From Garcia nutans (taxonomy: Eukaryota; Streptophyta; Magnoliopsida; Malpighiales; Euphorbiaceae): 64,000 nt of DNA. Of the stretch, positions 1-11,700 are shown piece by piece; within the stretch, counting starts at the first letter, position 1; each line of letters starts with the position of its first letter. The notes under the pieces are model-generated. The model did no database searches. It was not told the origin of the DNA and saw only the letters and a list, made by a program, of their open reading frames with translations. The stretch is from positions 41,416,001 to 41,480,000 of the forward strand of contig CANTUV010000035.1 of assembly GCA_947685225.1 (NCBI GenBank), in the 5' to 3' direction. The translations under genes were made by a program, and so were the position numbers.

Positions 1-504
1 TTGAAGAGCTCTTTAATGCCAAAGGGTAGATGAGAGGAAGGTGTTTTGGGATTGTTGGGTTATATATATAAATGGTTACTTCATTCTTGAAGTGCTCTTG
101 AACTTAATGATTAGCTCACATTTCCTAAATGCCATGCCTTTACCTTAGCCCCATTACAACCCAATAAAGACCTTTTGATTGATGCTTGATTGTTATTTGT
201 GGTGGAGATTTGATTGATAAGCAAGACTATGGTAATAATCTTTCATTGATTGTTATGAGTGTAAACACCACCATGATCAAACACTTGTAAGAGTTGGTGA
301 GGGAGTGACAACATTGGTTATGCATGGAAAACCATTTTATTGCATGGGTGTCGATTTTGTTTGATTCGATATTGATTGCGGATTTAGGGATAAGGAAGTC
401 TTGATACATATTTATAACTCTTGAACTTAACAAAATTTATCTTGTCAGTATGTTTTGATTTTAGCCTTGCTTGAGGACAAGCAAGGAGTTAAGTGTGGGG
501 TAGT
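1..504 (+). mobile_element. Athila-like LTR retrotransposon, 3' internal remnant
   Basis: No gene is seen here. The stretch is AT-rich and ends with a phrase about a protein-rich 'cttgaggacaagcaa' tract followed by a purine tract (gtgtggggta), an arrangement I know from the 3' ends of Athila-type Ty3/gypsy elements, just upstream of the 3' LTR. The only open frame (minus strand, 227-433) has no recognisable domain and is taken as chance. Lineage assignment rests on this 3' signature alone, since no pol remains in the window. Confidence 0.5.
491..504 (+). promoter_or_regulatory. Candidate polypurine tract of the Athila-like element
   Basis: The run aagtgtggggtagt lies directly before a TG dinucleotide (505) that would open the 3' LTR. 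A purine-rich tract here is where plus-strand DNA synthesis of an LTR retrotransposon is primed. Confidence 0.45.
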
Positions 505-1385
505 TGTTTAGGTCATTTTTCTACTAGTTTTTAGTATGATTTTATGTGTGTTTTAGTTAATGTTTTGATTAATTTTTGTTCTAAGTGTGTTTAAAGTGTT
601 TATTTTAGGTTTAGGTGCAAAAAGACCCTTGGAGGATCAAAACAGTGCAAGAAAAGCATGAACCAAGCCAGACATGGCCAAACCAAATCAGGCTTGGCCG
701 TGTCCCTCAAAGATTGAAGAGGGCAGAAGCAGACACACCCAGAGACACGGCCAAGCCTCTGGCCGTGTCTCACCTAATGAGTAAAACCAAAGAACAAAGC
801 AAGAAACAGCAAAAAATGAAGATCAGAAGGTGACACACTCAGGGTACACGGCCAAGCCTCTTGCCGTGTCCCTCCAAAAATGTCAGACACGCCCAAGTTC
901 ACCCTGGCTTGGCCGTGTCACACTCCAAAGAAGAAGAGAGGAAACTCAAGCAGGAGAGGACACACCCAGGGGACACGGCCGTGTCCTTGGCCGTGTCCTA
1001 CCAAGCCACATCAAACACGGCCAAGCCAACCAAGGCTTGGCCGTGTCACCCTTTGGAGACCAAAAGAAAACGAAGCAAGCAAAGAAGGAAAGAACACACA
1101 ATGAGGAACACGGCCAGGAGCTTGGCCGTGTCCCAAGAATGGAAAGACAAGAGACACGGCCAAGCTCCAAATGGCTTGGCCGTGTCACCTCTCACTACCA
1201 AAGAAAGAAAGAGAAGAAAGAAAGAGAAAGAAAGCCAGTAAGGGACACAGCCAGTTGACTTGGCCGTGTCCCATGAAAACCAAGAGACACGGCCAAGCCA
1301 ACCTTGGCTTGGTTGTGTCACCTTATGGAAAGAACAAAAAATTGCAAGAGACACGGCCAAGCCAACCTTGGCTTGGTTGTGTCAC
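505..1385 (+). repeat. Athila-like 3' LTR, truncated, carrying a hairpin array
   Basis: The putative LTR opens with TG after the purine tract and breaks off at 1385, where it meets the remnant Tekay LTR of E1; no CA-3' end or target duplication is visible at the junction. From about 613 on it resembles a second fragment at 25097-25550 (shared gtgcaaaaa...cttgga.gatcaaaaca and the same hairpin motif), so the two belong to one family. Open frames inside it (615-833, 830-1258, 861-1241) are by-products of the repeats. Confidence 0.5.
673..1385 (+). repeat. Array of about 11 GACACGGCC/GGCCGTGTC stem-loops
   Basis: Repeating units have the form GACACGGCCAAGCC, a loop of about 4-8 nt, then GGCTTGGCCGTGTC. 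I count units near 673, 741, 846, 885, 973, 1014, 1108, 1154, 1243, 1285 and 1350. Spacers between units are unrelated and purine-rich. Several imperfect units keep pairing through T.G or G.T on the plus strand (for example CC to TT in the right arm at about 1312 and 1377), which pairs as G.U in plus-strand RNA but not in the complement. Confidence 0.8.
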
Positions 1386-1599
1386 CTCATTTTACTTTTC
1401 CCATTTTCCATTAATTAAATAAAATCAATAAATATCTTCCTTTGACCACATAACAATTTGACTTGTATATGTTGTATATATTTCCATATATACAACATAT
1501 ACACTCTCTCTTTAATTCTTTTCTCTTTCCAATTTAACATATACACTTAATCCAATTACAACAATAATACCAAAACTTCTCACACTTTGTGATATTACA
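1386..1599 (-). repeat. E1 3' LTR remnant
   Basis: These 214 bases match 12284-12497 of the other E1 LTR nearly base for base until ...ttctcacactttgtgatattaca, which differs from ...ttctaggctacactttgggatataaca at the LTR tip. The LTR boundary is the TACA at 1596-1599 (TGTA in element orientation). The remaining roughly 2.3 kb of LTR is missing. Confidence 0.88.
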
Positions 1600-1618
1600 A
1601 TTCTCCCCATCTAAAAAG
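1600..1618 (-). promoter_or_regulatory. E1 polypurine tract
   Basis: In element orientation this reads cttttta-gatggggagaat immediately before the LTR TGTA. The flanking gaggacgaaattt is shared with the purine tracts of E4 and B. Confidence 0.8.
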
Positions 1619-1675
1619 AAATTTCGTCCTCGAAATTACCTGATATCAAGTCTGAAACAATTGAAGATACTGATC

Positions 1676-4600
1676 TCATATCGCTTGCTCATTCTCCCAA
1701 GTTGATTCTTCTCTACCATGATTCTTCCAAAGAACCTTCACAATTGGCACTTTCTTATGTCTCAACTCCTTCATTCCATATGCTAAAATAGCAACTGGTT
1801 CTTCTTCAAAGGTCAGATCCAGACTCACTTCAATAGATTCAACAGACAGAACATGAGATGGATCTGATTTGTACCTCCGTAGCATAGAAACATGGAAGAA
1901 ATTATGGATTCTATCCAACTCAGGCGGCAAAGCGAGTCGATAAGCAACTGGTCCAACTCTTTTCAATATCTCATACGGTCCAATAAAATGAGGACTTAGT
2001 TTCCCCTTCCTACCAAATCTCAAAATCTTCTTCCAAGGAGACACTTTCAAAAATACTTTATCTCCAACATTGAACTCTATATCTCTCCTTTTCAAATCTA
2101 AATAAGATTTCTACCGATCTGAAGCTGCTTTTAACCGATCCCGAATTATTTTCACTTTCTCTTCTGTTTCTTTAATCAAATCAGGACCAACCAATTTGCC
2201 TTCTCCAACTTCATTCCAACACAGAGGCATTCTGCATCTTCTTCCATACAAAACCTCAAATGGTGCCATACCAATACTGGATTGATGACTGTTGTTGTAG
2301 GTAAATTCCACAAGTGGCAAAAATCTGTCCCAACTTCCAGAAAAATCAATGACACAGCTTCTCAACATATCCTCTATAATCTGTATCACTCTCTCTGATT
2401 GCCCATCGGTTTGCGGATGAAAGTGCTAAAGTGCAATCGAGAACCCAATGCACCATGTAAACTCTTCCAAAACCTCGAAGTGAACCTAGGATCTCGATCA
2501 GACACCAACGAAATTGGGACTCCATGCAACTTTACTATCTCATTGATATACATCTCAACCAATCTCTCAAGAGAATAGTCCATTCTAACTGGAAGAAAAT
2601 GAGCTATCTTTGTCAACCGATCAACAATCACCCAGATAGCATCATACTTCTTCTGAGTCAATGGAAAACCAGATACAAAATCCATTGTCACTCTTTCCCA
2701 TTTCCATTCAGGCACTGTTAAAGGTTGAAGCAACCCTGTTGGAACTTAGTGTTCAGCTTTCACCCTCTGACACGTGAGACACTTGGATATAAATTCTGCA
2801 ATGTCTCTCTTCATACCTGACCACCAATAATGCTGTTTCAAATCCCGATACATCTTTGTACTTCCCGGATGTATAGCAAAAACTGATTGGTGTGCTTCCT
2901 CTAAAATAATCTTTTTCAAACTAGCATCATCAGGAATGCACAATCTATCCTTGAACCAAAGGCTACCATCACTTCTCACAAAGAAATCTCGGCTCTCCCT
3001 ATTTTGGCAATCTGATACAATCTTCTGAATTTTCTCATCAGCCAATTGAGCCTCTTTAATCTGATCCAATAATACCGGTCTCAATTGCAACTGAGCCAAC
3101 AATACACCATCATCACATGATTCAAAACTAGCATGCAATGCTCTCAACTCAACAAGCAACGAGAGCGAATACACAGTCATACCTGCCAAAGACTTCCAAC
3201 TCAAAGCATTAGCAACAACATTCGCCTTACCCGGATGATAATCAATCAAGCAGTCGTAGTCTTTGATCAACTCTAACCATCGCCTTTGCCGAAGGTTCAA
3301 CTCCCTCTGAACACCCAAATATTTCAAACTCTTATGATCCATATAGATAAAACACTTCTCCCCATACAAGTAGTGTCGCCAAATCTTCAAAGCAAACACG
3401 ATAGCTGCCAACTCCAAATCATGCGTCGGATAATTAAGCTCATGCGGTTTCAACTGCTGAGAAGCATAAGCTACAACTTTACCCTCTTGCATCAAAACAC
3501 ATCCTAAACCATTATGTGAAGCATCACTATAAATCACATATGGTTTATCTTCCACGGGTAAAGTAAGAACAGGCGCTTGAGTCAACATTTCTTTCAACTG
3601 CTCAAAATCACTATAAATCACATATGGTTTATCTTCCACGGGTAAAGTAAGAACAGGTGCTTGAGTCAACATTTCTTTCAACTGCTTAAAATTGGCTTGA
3701 CACTGATCTGTCCACACAAATCTAACTCCCTTCTGCAGCAATCTGGTAAGTGGAGTAGCTATCAAAGAAAAACCTTTCACAAAGCGTCGATAATAGCCTG
3801 CCAAACCCAGAAAACTTCTAACTTCAGTCACTGACTTTGGTGGACTCCAATTCAAAATAGCTTCAACTTTACTTGGATCGATTCTTATACCATCAGCTGA
3901 AACTATATGACTGAGAAAAGTTACTTGGTCAAGCCAAAACTCACACTTTGACAGCTTAGCATACAACTGCTTCTCTCTCAAAGTCTGCAACACAATCCGC
4001 AAATGTTTGTCATGCTCCTCTTCATTACATGAATACACCAAAATATCATCGATGAAGACCACTACAAACTGATCTAGATAGGGTCTAAACACTCTATTCA
4101 TCAAATCCATGAAAGCTGCAGGTGCATTCGTCAACCCAAAAGGCATCACCAAAAACTCATAATGCCCATACCTTGTGCGAAAAGCTATCTTAGAAACATC
4201 TTCAGCTCTAACCCTCAATTGATGGTACCCTGATCTCAAATCAATCTTGGAAAACACTGCTGCTCCCTTCAATTGATCAAAGAGATCATCAATCCTAGGC
4301 AAAGGATACTTATTCTTGATAGTCACTTTGTTCAATTGCCTATAATCAATACATAACCTCAAAGTACCATCCTTCTTCTTCACAAACAACACAGGAGCTC
4401 CCCATGGAGAAACACTAGGACGAATAAACCCTTTATCCAACAACTCATGTAACTGCACCTTCAACTCTCTCAAGTCAGCACGTGCCATTCGATAAGGGGT
4501 GATAGAGATGGGATTGGTACCAGGCAACAAATCGATACCAAACTCAACCTCTCTCTCAGGGGTTAACCCTGGCAACTCCTCAGGAAACACGTCTGGAAAA

Positions 4601-5159
4601 TCTGCAACTATGGGTATACTATCAAGTTGAGAACCCACTATTCTGGTATCCACAACATGAGCAAGATAAGCATCACACCCTTTTCTAATCAATCTTCTGG
4701 CTGTTACAGCTGAAACAAACAAGGATGCAAGTTGTCTCTGCTCACTAAACACCATCACATTTCTACCATTACCGGTTCTCAAGGTAACACATTTCTTTTG
4801 ACAGTCTACCACAGCTCCATGCTTAAACAACCAATCCATGCTTAAGATTAAATCATATTCCTTAAAAGGCATTTCAATTAAATCACCACGAAACTCTTCA
4901 CCTTGCACTACCACTGCACTATCACGATGCACTTGCTCACCACAACACTATGTCCTAAAGGATTTGTCATCAATACATCAAATCCTAAGGACTCTGAATG
5001 CAATTCAGACACAAGCAATATAGATGCACTTTTGTATGAATGAGTAGATCCTAGATCAATCAAAGCAAGAATTGGAATATCAAATAAAGAAAATGTACCC
5101 ACTATAACTGTTGAAGCATCCGGCTGCCTCTGCATCACATATACTCTCTGAGAAGATCC
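1676..5159 (-). pseudogene. E1 pol: protease, RT, RNase H, integrase, chromodomain (broken)
   Basis: This is the pol half of a Tekay gag-pol polyprotein, which would make and integrate the element's cDNA. Reading right to left, the protease segment (5138-4908) keeps an ALIDLGSTHS active-site motif; P is replaced by L relative to E4. The main frame (4932-2746) holds RT with FIDDILV, RNase H and the integrase zinc region HPG...CLTC. A stop at 2746 is a CAA-to-TAA change compared with E4. Integrase continues at 2733-2386 with TMDFVSG and SDRDPRF, shifts frame near FST..., resumes at 2389-2111, and ends with a GPY/F-like and chromodomain segment at 2095-1676. An 84-bp duplication lies between RT and RNase H. 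At least three frameshifts or stops rule out a functional product. Confidence 0.92.
3523..3690 (-). repeat. 84-bp in-frame tandem duplication in E1 pol
   Basis: Two consecutive 84-bp units (28 codons each) differ at only a few bases. Each encodes QLKEMLTQAPVLTLP... through YSD, so the first catalytic aspartate of RNase H is present twice. The other Tekay copies (E4, B) have it once. Confidence 0.9.
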
Positions 5160-5892
5160 GGCCTTGTAACATCCAGAATTCTAGATTGGTAAGAAACAGA
5201 CATTGAGGATATGAATTAGGCTTAGAGCAAAGGAGTTTAGAACATGACCTATAAATTGAACTCGAACTTCATCCAAGTCAATGACAGAATTAGAGAGTCT
5301 CAAAGAAGACTTAATTGTTTATTTGTGTCTTAGCTAGACGTATAACTTAAAATTACTCAATTTGGAATTGTACAGAATAAGATATGATGGATTTACTAGA
5401 CAATGTGCAAGCTGCCTCAGGACAGCATAGTAGGCTTGACTTCAAAGGACAGTCAAAAATCAGATATAGCTCGGATCGACCACAAATTTTGATACAATAT
5501 ATCCCCGGATGTCTAGTTTCAGTGGGAATAAGAATTACTTAATTTGGAGTTGTGAGTAAAAAGATATTAATAAAGAAAGACAGCAAGGTCAAGAAGGGAT
5601 ATCAAAAGGACCTAAGTGGAAATTTCTCAAAAGTTAGGGGCAACTATGTAAACTTAAAAATTAAGTGTCGGAAGTTCTTAATAGTGCCCATATCCGACCC
5701 CGAAAGAATATTCTCAAGATTAATCGGGTCATAACCGTGGGTTTCAATTTTTCCTGAAAATGCACGGTTTGTAAGTTACGGGCGATTTTTCGATAAGGAC
5801 ATTTTGGACATTTCCACTGGAGGGGCGATTTTGTAATTAAATATAACTTTGGGGGCAAAATATTAAAAGAACAAAAAACCACTTTCAAGTGG

Positions 5893-6124
5893 CCAAATCC
5901 TAGCCATTAAATCCAAATGTGTTGGACAAATCATGGCCATTGAAAATAAACCAAATCCTAGCCATTAAATCCAAATGTGTTGGACAAATCATGGCCATTG
6001 AAAATAAACCAAATCCTAGCCATTAAATCCAAATGTGTTGGACAAATCATGGCCATTGAAAATAAACCAAATCCTAGCCATTAAATCCAAATGTGTTGGA
6101 CAAATCATGGCCATTGAAAATAAA
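5893..6124 (+). repeat. 58-bp tandem repeat, four identical-looking copies
   Basis: The unit starts ccaaatcctagccattaaat; copies begin at 5893, 5951, 6009 and 6067. I see no difference between copies, which points to recent amplification or homogenisation inside an otherwise old LTR. Confidence 0.93.
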
Positions 6125-7588
6125 TAAATTAATTAAATGGAAATTAAATTATAAATAACTAATTATGGTCTTCCAAACACAAGTAAGGATAAAAAAGACA
6201 CCACCATCACCACTTTTCTTCTTCTTTAAGTCGTGCTCCCCCTCCCTTCCATTTTCAAGGAGACAAGTTTCAAGTCCAAGCCATTTCTCAAGTGAAATTC
6301 AATAGGAAATAAGGTAAGATATCATCCTAAGTCTTATTCTTTCATTAGAATTAGGTATTAGGCTATGTTTAGGAAGATTTGATATTATGTTCATGTTGGG
6401 AAAGAATTAGTAAGTTGATGATTATGGTGAAAAATGATAAACTACTTAAAGGAAATGATGAAAATGGTGATTATTAGTAAGAATAAGTAAAGGATTGTTA
6501 GAAAATCATAAGGTAGCATCATGTTCATATCTAGGGTTTGTTCTTACATATGTGACATATTAAATTCATAGGAAATCAAGGAGATTAGAGAGGAAAGGAA
6601 GTGAAATAGATAAGAAGAGCAAGGAAAAGCAAGGTTTGGTACTTTACCTTTGAATAATTAATTTTGATTTGGTGCTTTACCATAAAAGAAACTCTATTTG
6701 CTTACAAACTTTGGTTTATGGAAGTTTTGAAATTGATGTTTAAATATATTGATTGAGTTTAAATTAAATATTTGAGTTATGTTCTTGTTTTCTTATGGCA
6801 ATTGGGTTGTTAAATTTAATTGAAACCAAATGTTTTGAGAAAATTTGGCAAGTTGAGTTAGTAAGTTGTTTGGACTTTAATTAGTTTGATTTGAGTTAAA
6901 CATGAAAAAATTTTTAAAAGGAAGTGTTTGAATCTTCACTTTACTATTAAAGAAGCCTTAATATTGATTTGCAAAAGAAAAATAAACTATCCTATGCATT
7001 TCAAATGGTTGGGCTGAAATGGTCCCAAAGTGACAGCTTCTGGACTATTTTTGTGGAAATATTTTTGGGGCAGCAAACGAATGAATTTTTCAACGAAATT
7101 TTACATGAAATTAGTCAACATATGAAATAAGTTTTCTGTAAAATTTCAGAGAAAAATAAGATCATTTACTTGGTCAAATACATGACTGAAGTGGACTGAA
7201 ATTTTGACGAAAACCCAGATTTTACTATTCATTTGGTCATGCCATTTTGCGTTGCCGATTTTTCTCGCCGCAACACTATTTATTTGGTCAATTTGTGATC
7301 TTTTGAGGAATACTTTGAAATGTTTGATGTGTTTATTGTGGATGTTAAATATGTGAAAAAGAGTAACGGTTTGACCAAAGAAAGTGGTGCGCGGCATAAA
7401 TGGCAAAGCGCAATGAGAATTTAAATTGATTTCTTGAATCATTCTAAAATGAAGTTGAGACTTAAATTGAATCATTTTAATCTTTTTGCTCTACTGGATA
7501 GTGGGAGTGGTAGATAAGGGTATGGTGCACTATACTAACGCATGCAGTACTGCTCATCATTGTGATATGATATTTTATTCAATGGTGA

Positions 7589-7790
7589 GGCCACTGAAGC
7601 CAATGGGGAGGCCCATTGGTTAACCAGGATGGGGAGGCCCATTCCTGTGATCTGATATCGGTGGCCACTGAAGCCAATGGGGAGGCCCATTGGTTAACCA
7701 GGATGGGGAGGCCCATTCCTGTGATTTGATATCGGTGGGGAGGCCCACCTATGTTACAGTGGGGAGGCCCACTGCCTTATCACTATGGTT
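7589..7790 (+). repeat. 74-bp duplication plus GGGGAGGCCCA motif cluster
   Basis: A 74-bp unit beginning ggccactgaagccaatgggg occurs at 7589 and 7663 with one visible change. Within and after it the motif tggggaggccca recurs six times or so, ending near 7780. It is GC-rich against an AT-rich background. Confidence 0.85.
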
Positions 7791-8009
7791 CCCTATATAC
7801 CAGTAGAGCCTGAGCCAAAGTCCTATTTTTCTAAAACTACATACTGCAATATGAGTTTGAATTATGGTTTTTACAATTGTTGAAAGTATATCTACACTGA
7901 ATGGACAATAACTTTCTTTGGTTTAATGTTGGTTGATTTATGATTTAATTAATTCCTTTTATTTCAAATGCTTTCATGTTTTACTATATTTTCATCGGTA
8001 AAGTACCCA

Positions 8010-8027
8010 CTGAACGACAACGCTCAG
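8010..8027 (+). other. Tekay LTR hairpin, solo LTR 1 version
   Basis: CTGAACGACAACGCTCAG can pair CTGA/TCAG and CG/CG around an ACAA loop. It sits where E1, E4, B and solo LTR 2 have CTAAGCC...GGCTTAG-type stems. Confidence 0.55.
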
Positions 8028-8531
8028 CGAGTTAAGTTTTCCTTGACTCGTAGGTTCGGAGCAGTAGATAAATCTTGGGGAAGCAACGACCAGACCACAG
8101 CAAATCTCAGGGGTAGATCTTTTAGTTCCATTATGAGATAGTTAGTTGTGGCATGTATATGAATAAATATAAAAGAGAATTTCTATGTTATAATTGTATG
8201 TTAGTAGTGTGTAATAATCATAAACCTTTACTTTATGTTGTATTAGAAGTGTGAACTCTTCTTGCAGATTTGTAGTTGAGGGTATAAGGTGAATTCATTG
8301 GGAGTGTATTAAATTTGATAGTATTCACATTGGTCTGTGTAAAGTGTTTTCAAAAATCAGAAAAACAAGTTTTGTCGACACTTGGGATCCAAATTTCTAG
8401 GCGAAAATATGGCAAAATTTCTGTAAAAATCGGAACTAAAATTTGACGAAGTAAATTGGTAGCAACGTTAAGATAGTGTGGCGCCTCTACTCAGCTTACA
8501 CATGTAGGTCAGGAAGGGGTGTTACAGGCCT

Positions 8532-9750
8532 CCTCTGGCCTACTACCTCTGGATGAAGATCCTCCTCTCTGACTAAACCCAGGTCTACCACCTCTACTGA
8601 ATCCTCTACCCCCTCGACCACCTCTGCTGACACTGGGTCGAGTAGCTGCAGTATCAGTCTGTCTATCATCCTGCATCTCAGGGCAATCTTTAATAAAATG
8701 AGCTAGTGACCCACATCTAAAGCATACTCCGGTTCCACCCGTCTTCCAACACGCACCCCCATGGGTCCTACCACAATGAACACATATAGGTGGAGTAGAT
8801 CTCTGAACCACTGGAGTCGGGGCACTAGCTACAGAAACTGTAGGTCTCGGTCTCTGCCTCTGATATTGAACTGACCTACTCGACTGCCTCTGGCTCCTAC
8901 TAATCCCCGGCACAAAACTTCCTCGGCCTCTCTTCATAGATGAAGACCCTGCCTCAAACTGGGGTCTCCTAACTCTGGTCTCTTCCTCGGTAGCAGCTGC
9001 TGCAATACCCTGTGCTCTCTCAACACTTCTGGCTGCTGCAACCGATTGAGAAAAATCATGGTACCAAGAACCAGCAACAATGCACATAATAGAGGGCCTC
9101 AACCCCTCCTCAAACCTCCTGCATCAGTCAATCTCATCAGAGATAACCCCACCAGCATAGTGACTCAACCGGATGTACTCAATCTCATATTCTATCACTC
9201 TCCGGTTGTCTTGCCTCAAATTCAAGAATTCCATCTTCTTAACATCTTTATACTCCCTCGGAGTATATTTCTGCTCGAACTCCCTCAAAAAATCACCGTA
9301 AGATAATGTAGGTGGATCATCCATGGCATGAGGAACCGTCTTCCACCAATCATAAGCATCCTTCTATAATAAGGATCTAGCATAATCAAATTTCTCATCT
9401 GAAGTAGCTTGCAACTGGATAAATATCCTTTGCACTTTATCCAACCACTGCTCAGCTACTGTAGGATCTGTAGTGCCCAAGAAATCCTCAGCCCCATATT
9501 TTCCCAATTTATCATAATGCCTCACCGGCACTTGAGGCTGTGGTGGCAGTGGTGGCTGCACTGGAGCTTCCCTCAATAGTTCTACCATATGCCTTAACCA
9601 ACCCGGTGGAACCTCATCAGCAGCTGATTGCTCTGGCACAGAAACAGGGGCCTCACTAACTCTTCCAACTCTAGCTCCATCTCTACTCTCTTCAGGAGCT
9701 ACACTCTCAGCACTACCTTCTCTAGACTGACGTGACTGAGACGCCATCAC
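8532..9750 (-). pseudogene. E1 gag (broken)
   Basis: Gag would form the virus-like particle. The start at 9750 corresponds to the E4 start (similar S.ES.APE... N-terminus). The Retrotrans_gag core (HYDKLGKYGAEDFLGT... to YIRLSHYAGG) is split into 9750-9364, 9324-9124 and 9102-8532 by stop codons just after ...ARSLL and after ...SDEID; the frame itself appears unchanged. The nucleocapsid part keeps a CCHC knuckle (CFRCGSLAHFIKDC) preceded by CVHCGRTHGGACW, then an RGG-rich tail. The 3' end is cut by solo LTR 1. Two stops in gag make it non-functional, though it is better preserved than pol. Confidence 0.92.
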
Positions 9751-9898
9751 TACCTATATCTGTAAACACAGCAGATTATACCCAATTAAAGATCAAAGAC
9801 TGCCAATACCAAAACATATATCTTAATTGAAAACCAATTTTTAAAATCAAAATATTTCTTTTTCTTACATTTTACCTAGGTTGAGAATCTCACACCTA

Positions 9899-9911
9899 GG
9901 CTCTGATACCA
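9899..9911 (-). promoter_or_regulatory. E1 primer binding site (tRNA-iMet)
   Basis: In element orientation the bases read TGGTATCAGAGCC, complementary to the 3' end of plant initiator tRNA-Met as I know it. It lies 7 bases inside the 5' LTR edge at 9919. Confidence 0.88.
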
Positions 9912-10300
9912 AAATAATTGTAACACCCATATACCCCGTATACGTACACAGCATGCTATTACGATCGTAATATACGTATACTGGATATAGAAATGCCACG
10001 GTTTACTAAACACACAAATCATCCCTTTACAATAATATGAACAAATTTAAAACATTTAAGTTATATTATATAACACAATAGATAAAATGTTTATTCAAAA
10101 CGCAGCGGAAAATATAACAAATATTTACAAATACATATACATCAAAACTCAAGTTTTATAAAACCTAAAATATATACATGTTTGGCAGTATGTCTTTGAT
10201 CTTTAAGCTCCACTATCCACTCCTCAAAATCTAGACTCTACTCGGCCTAGAGGAACTCTCTGGTTCTTCCCTGTCACCTGCACGATGAATCACACTCGCG

Positions 10301-10317
10301 CTAAGCCAACGGCTTAG
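10301..10317 (-). other. Tekay LTR hairpin, E1 version
   Basis: In element orientation CTAAGCCGTTGGCTTAG forms a perfect 7-bp stem with a 3-nt loop, followed by cgcgagtg...tcgtgcaggtgac. Confidence 0.75.
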
Positions 10318-10584
10318 TGGTACAAACTTCAATAATACTATGCTTCAATGCAATGCTAATGTCACACAATCAATTTTCATACACCATTCAAAAGAATATT
10401 ATATTCCAAAACCTTACATTGTTCAATATCATATCAAAACATTCATGTTGTATCTTCATAGTTTCATTGGTTTCACCATTCAAGAATCATATTGAAAACA
10501 AAGACAAACATGGGCCCAAAGACACTAATATGCCATTCAACTTTCAGAGTTAATGTTTTGGTTCAATTATCACATTTATCATTA

Positions 10585-10830
10585 TCATTATCCCAACTAG
10601 GCTTCAAGGATTTAGGTTCAACCAAGCTTCAAGGGGAACAGAGCATGCTAAGTATCAACCCAACTTGGCTTCAAGAACCAAACCCAACCTAGCTTCAAGG
10701 GTTGTAACATCTCAACTAGGCTTCAAGGACTAGACCCAACCAATCTTCAAGGGGAGTTAAGCATGCTAAACTTCAACCCAACTTGGCTTCAAGGATCAAA
10801 TCCAACCTAGCTTCAAGAGATTGTTACTAT
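10585..10830 (-). repeat. Imperfect 'CTAGCTTCAAGG' repeats in the E1 LTR
   Basis: Roughly six to eight imperfect units of 25-40 bp share 'caactaggcttcaaggg' or 'caacttggcttcaagaacc'. The same series occurs in the E4 LTRs at 36075-36240 and 43465-43625. Confidence 0.75.
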
Positions 10831-11465
10831 TAGGCATGCCACCAACGACAAAACTCTGAAAATGGAATAACACATTAGACACACAATTCATTCATTATTT
10901 CATTATCAATTTCATTCTTATTTTCTCATCATCATTTAGGCAACCATGCCTCAATCATCTCATTTGTATCATTATCATTATAGCCAACAACCATGGCTCC
11001 TCATCTCATCAATAGAGTATACATAATTAATTGCATTGAATATCATCATCTAGGCAAACATGCCCTACTTATTTCATTTGAATCATCATAACCAATCACA
11101 TTGGCTTCACAACTCATTATATCTCAATTCATCATTCAAATGTACACAACCAATTGCATTAACATACATTTTAAATGCTCATCAATCATTCACATTATAC
11201 AAATCATAACATTCATTAAATGTATTAACAATGTAATCAATTACTTAACATATGTACAACCAAATATGTTAAGTATCAAAATCATGTAAATGTATGCAAT
11301 CATGTAGTTTGTACTTACCTCAAAACCAATTCACACCAATTTATACACTTCCTCCTCCAAGTATCCTCCACACTTACCTTAGGGCAATTCAACCTCTTCA
11401 ACACCTAAACCAAAGGTGATCATACACATGAGATAATATGGATAAGAACCAACTAGGACAAACTC

Positions 11466-11700
11466 TACACATGACACGCTCAATAACACGGGCGTGTCCA
11501 TGACCGTGCCCTAACTCCACAACACAGAAGCTTTGACACACTCAGAACCACGGGCATGTCACTGAACGTGTAATACATTCTGTCTCATAGAAACATTGAC
11601 ACGTCGAACAACACGGGCGTGCTCTTGGCCGTGTCAATCCTTTACCCACACAGTAGCTATGACACGCTCAGTGACATGGGTGTGTCACTGGACATGTAAA
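11466..11700. repeat. Degenerate ACACGGGCGTGTC motif cluster in the E1 LTR
   Basis: Four units combine gacacgctca or gacacgtcga with acacgggcgtgt or a near copy, spaced about 60 bp apart. They resemble the GACACGGCC hairpins at 673-1385 but with weaker complementarity. Confidence 0.6.

Larger units (their letters stand above)
5165..8526 (+). mobile_element. Solo LTR 1 (Tekay-like), inserted in E1
   Basis: The segment begins TGTAACATCC and ends GGGTGTTACA and is flanked by a perfect 5-bp duplication GGCCT (5160-5164 and 8527-8531). No internal coding domain, primer site or purine tract is present, so it is a solo LTR left by LTR-LTR recombination. Removing it rejoins the E1 gag-protease linker, as judged by alignment to E4. 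It has two internal tandem repeats (5893-6124 and 7589-7736) and a hairpin at 8010-8027 in the place where other Tekay LTRs have one. Open frames within (5552-5734, 7146-7475) look spurious. Confidence 0.88.

Noticed and set aside
1..504. Possible env-like gene of the Athila remnant
   Set aside because: No open frame or membrane segments of useful length; only the 3' untranslated part is in the window.
830..1258. Overlapping open frames in all phases over the hairpin array
   Set aside because: They come from the GACACGGCC repeats (recurring WPC/LAV/GRV peptides in every frame) and have no domain.
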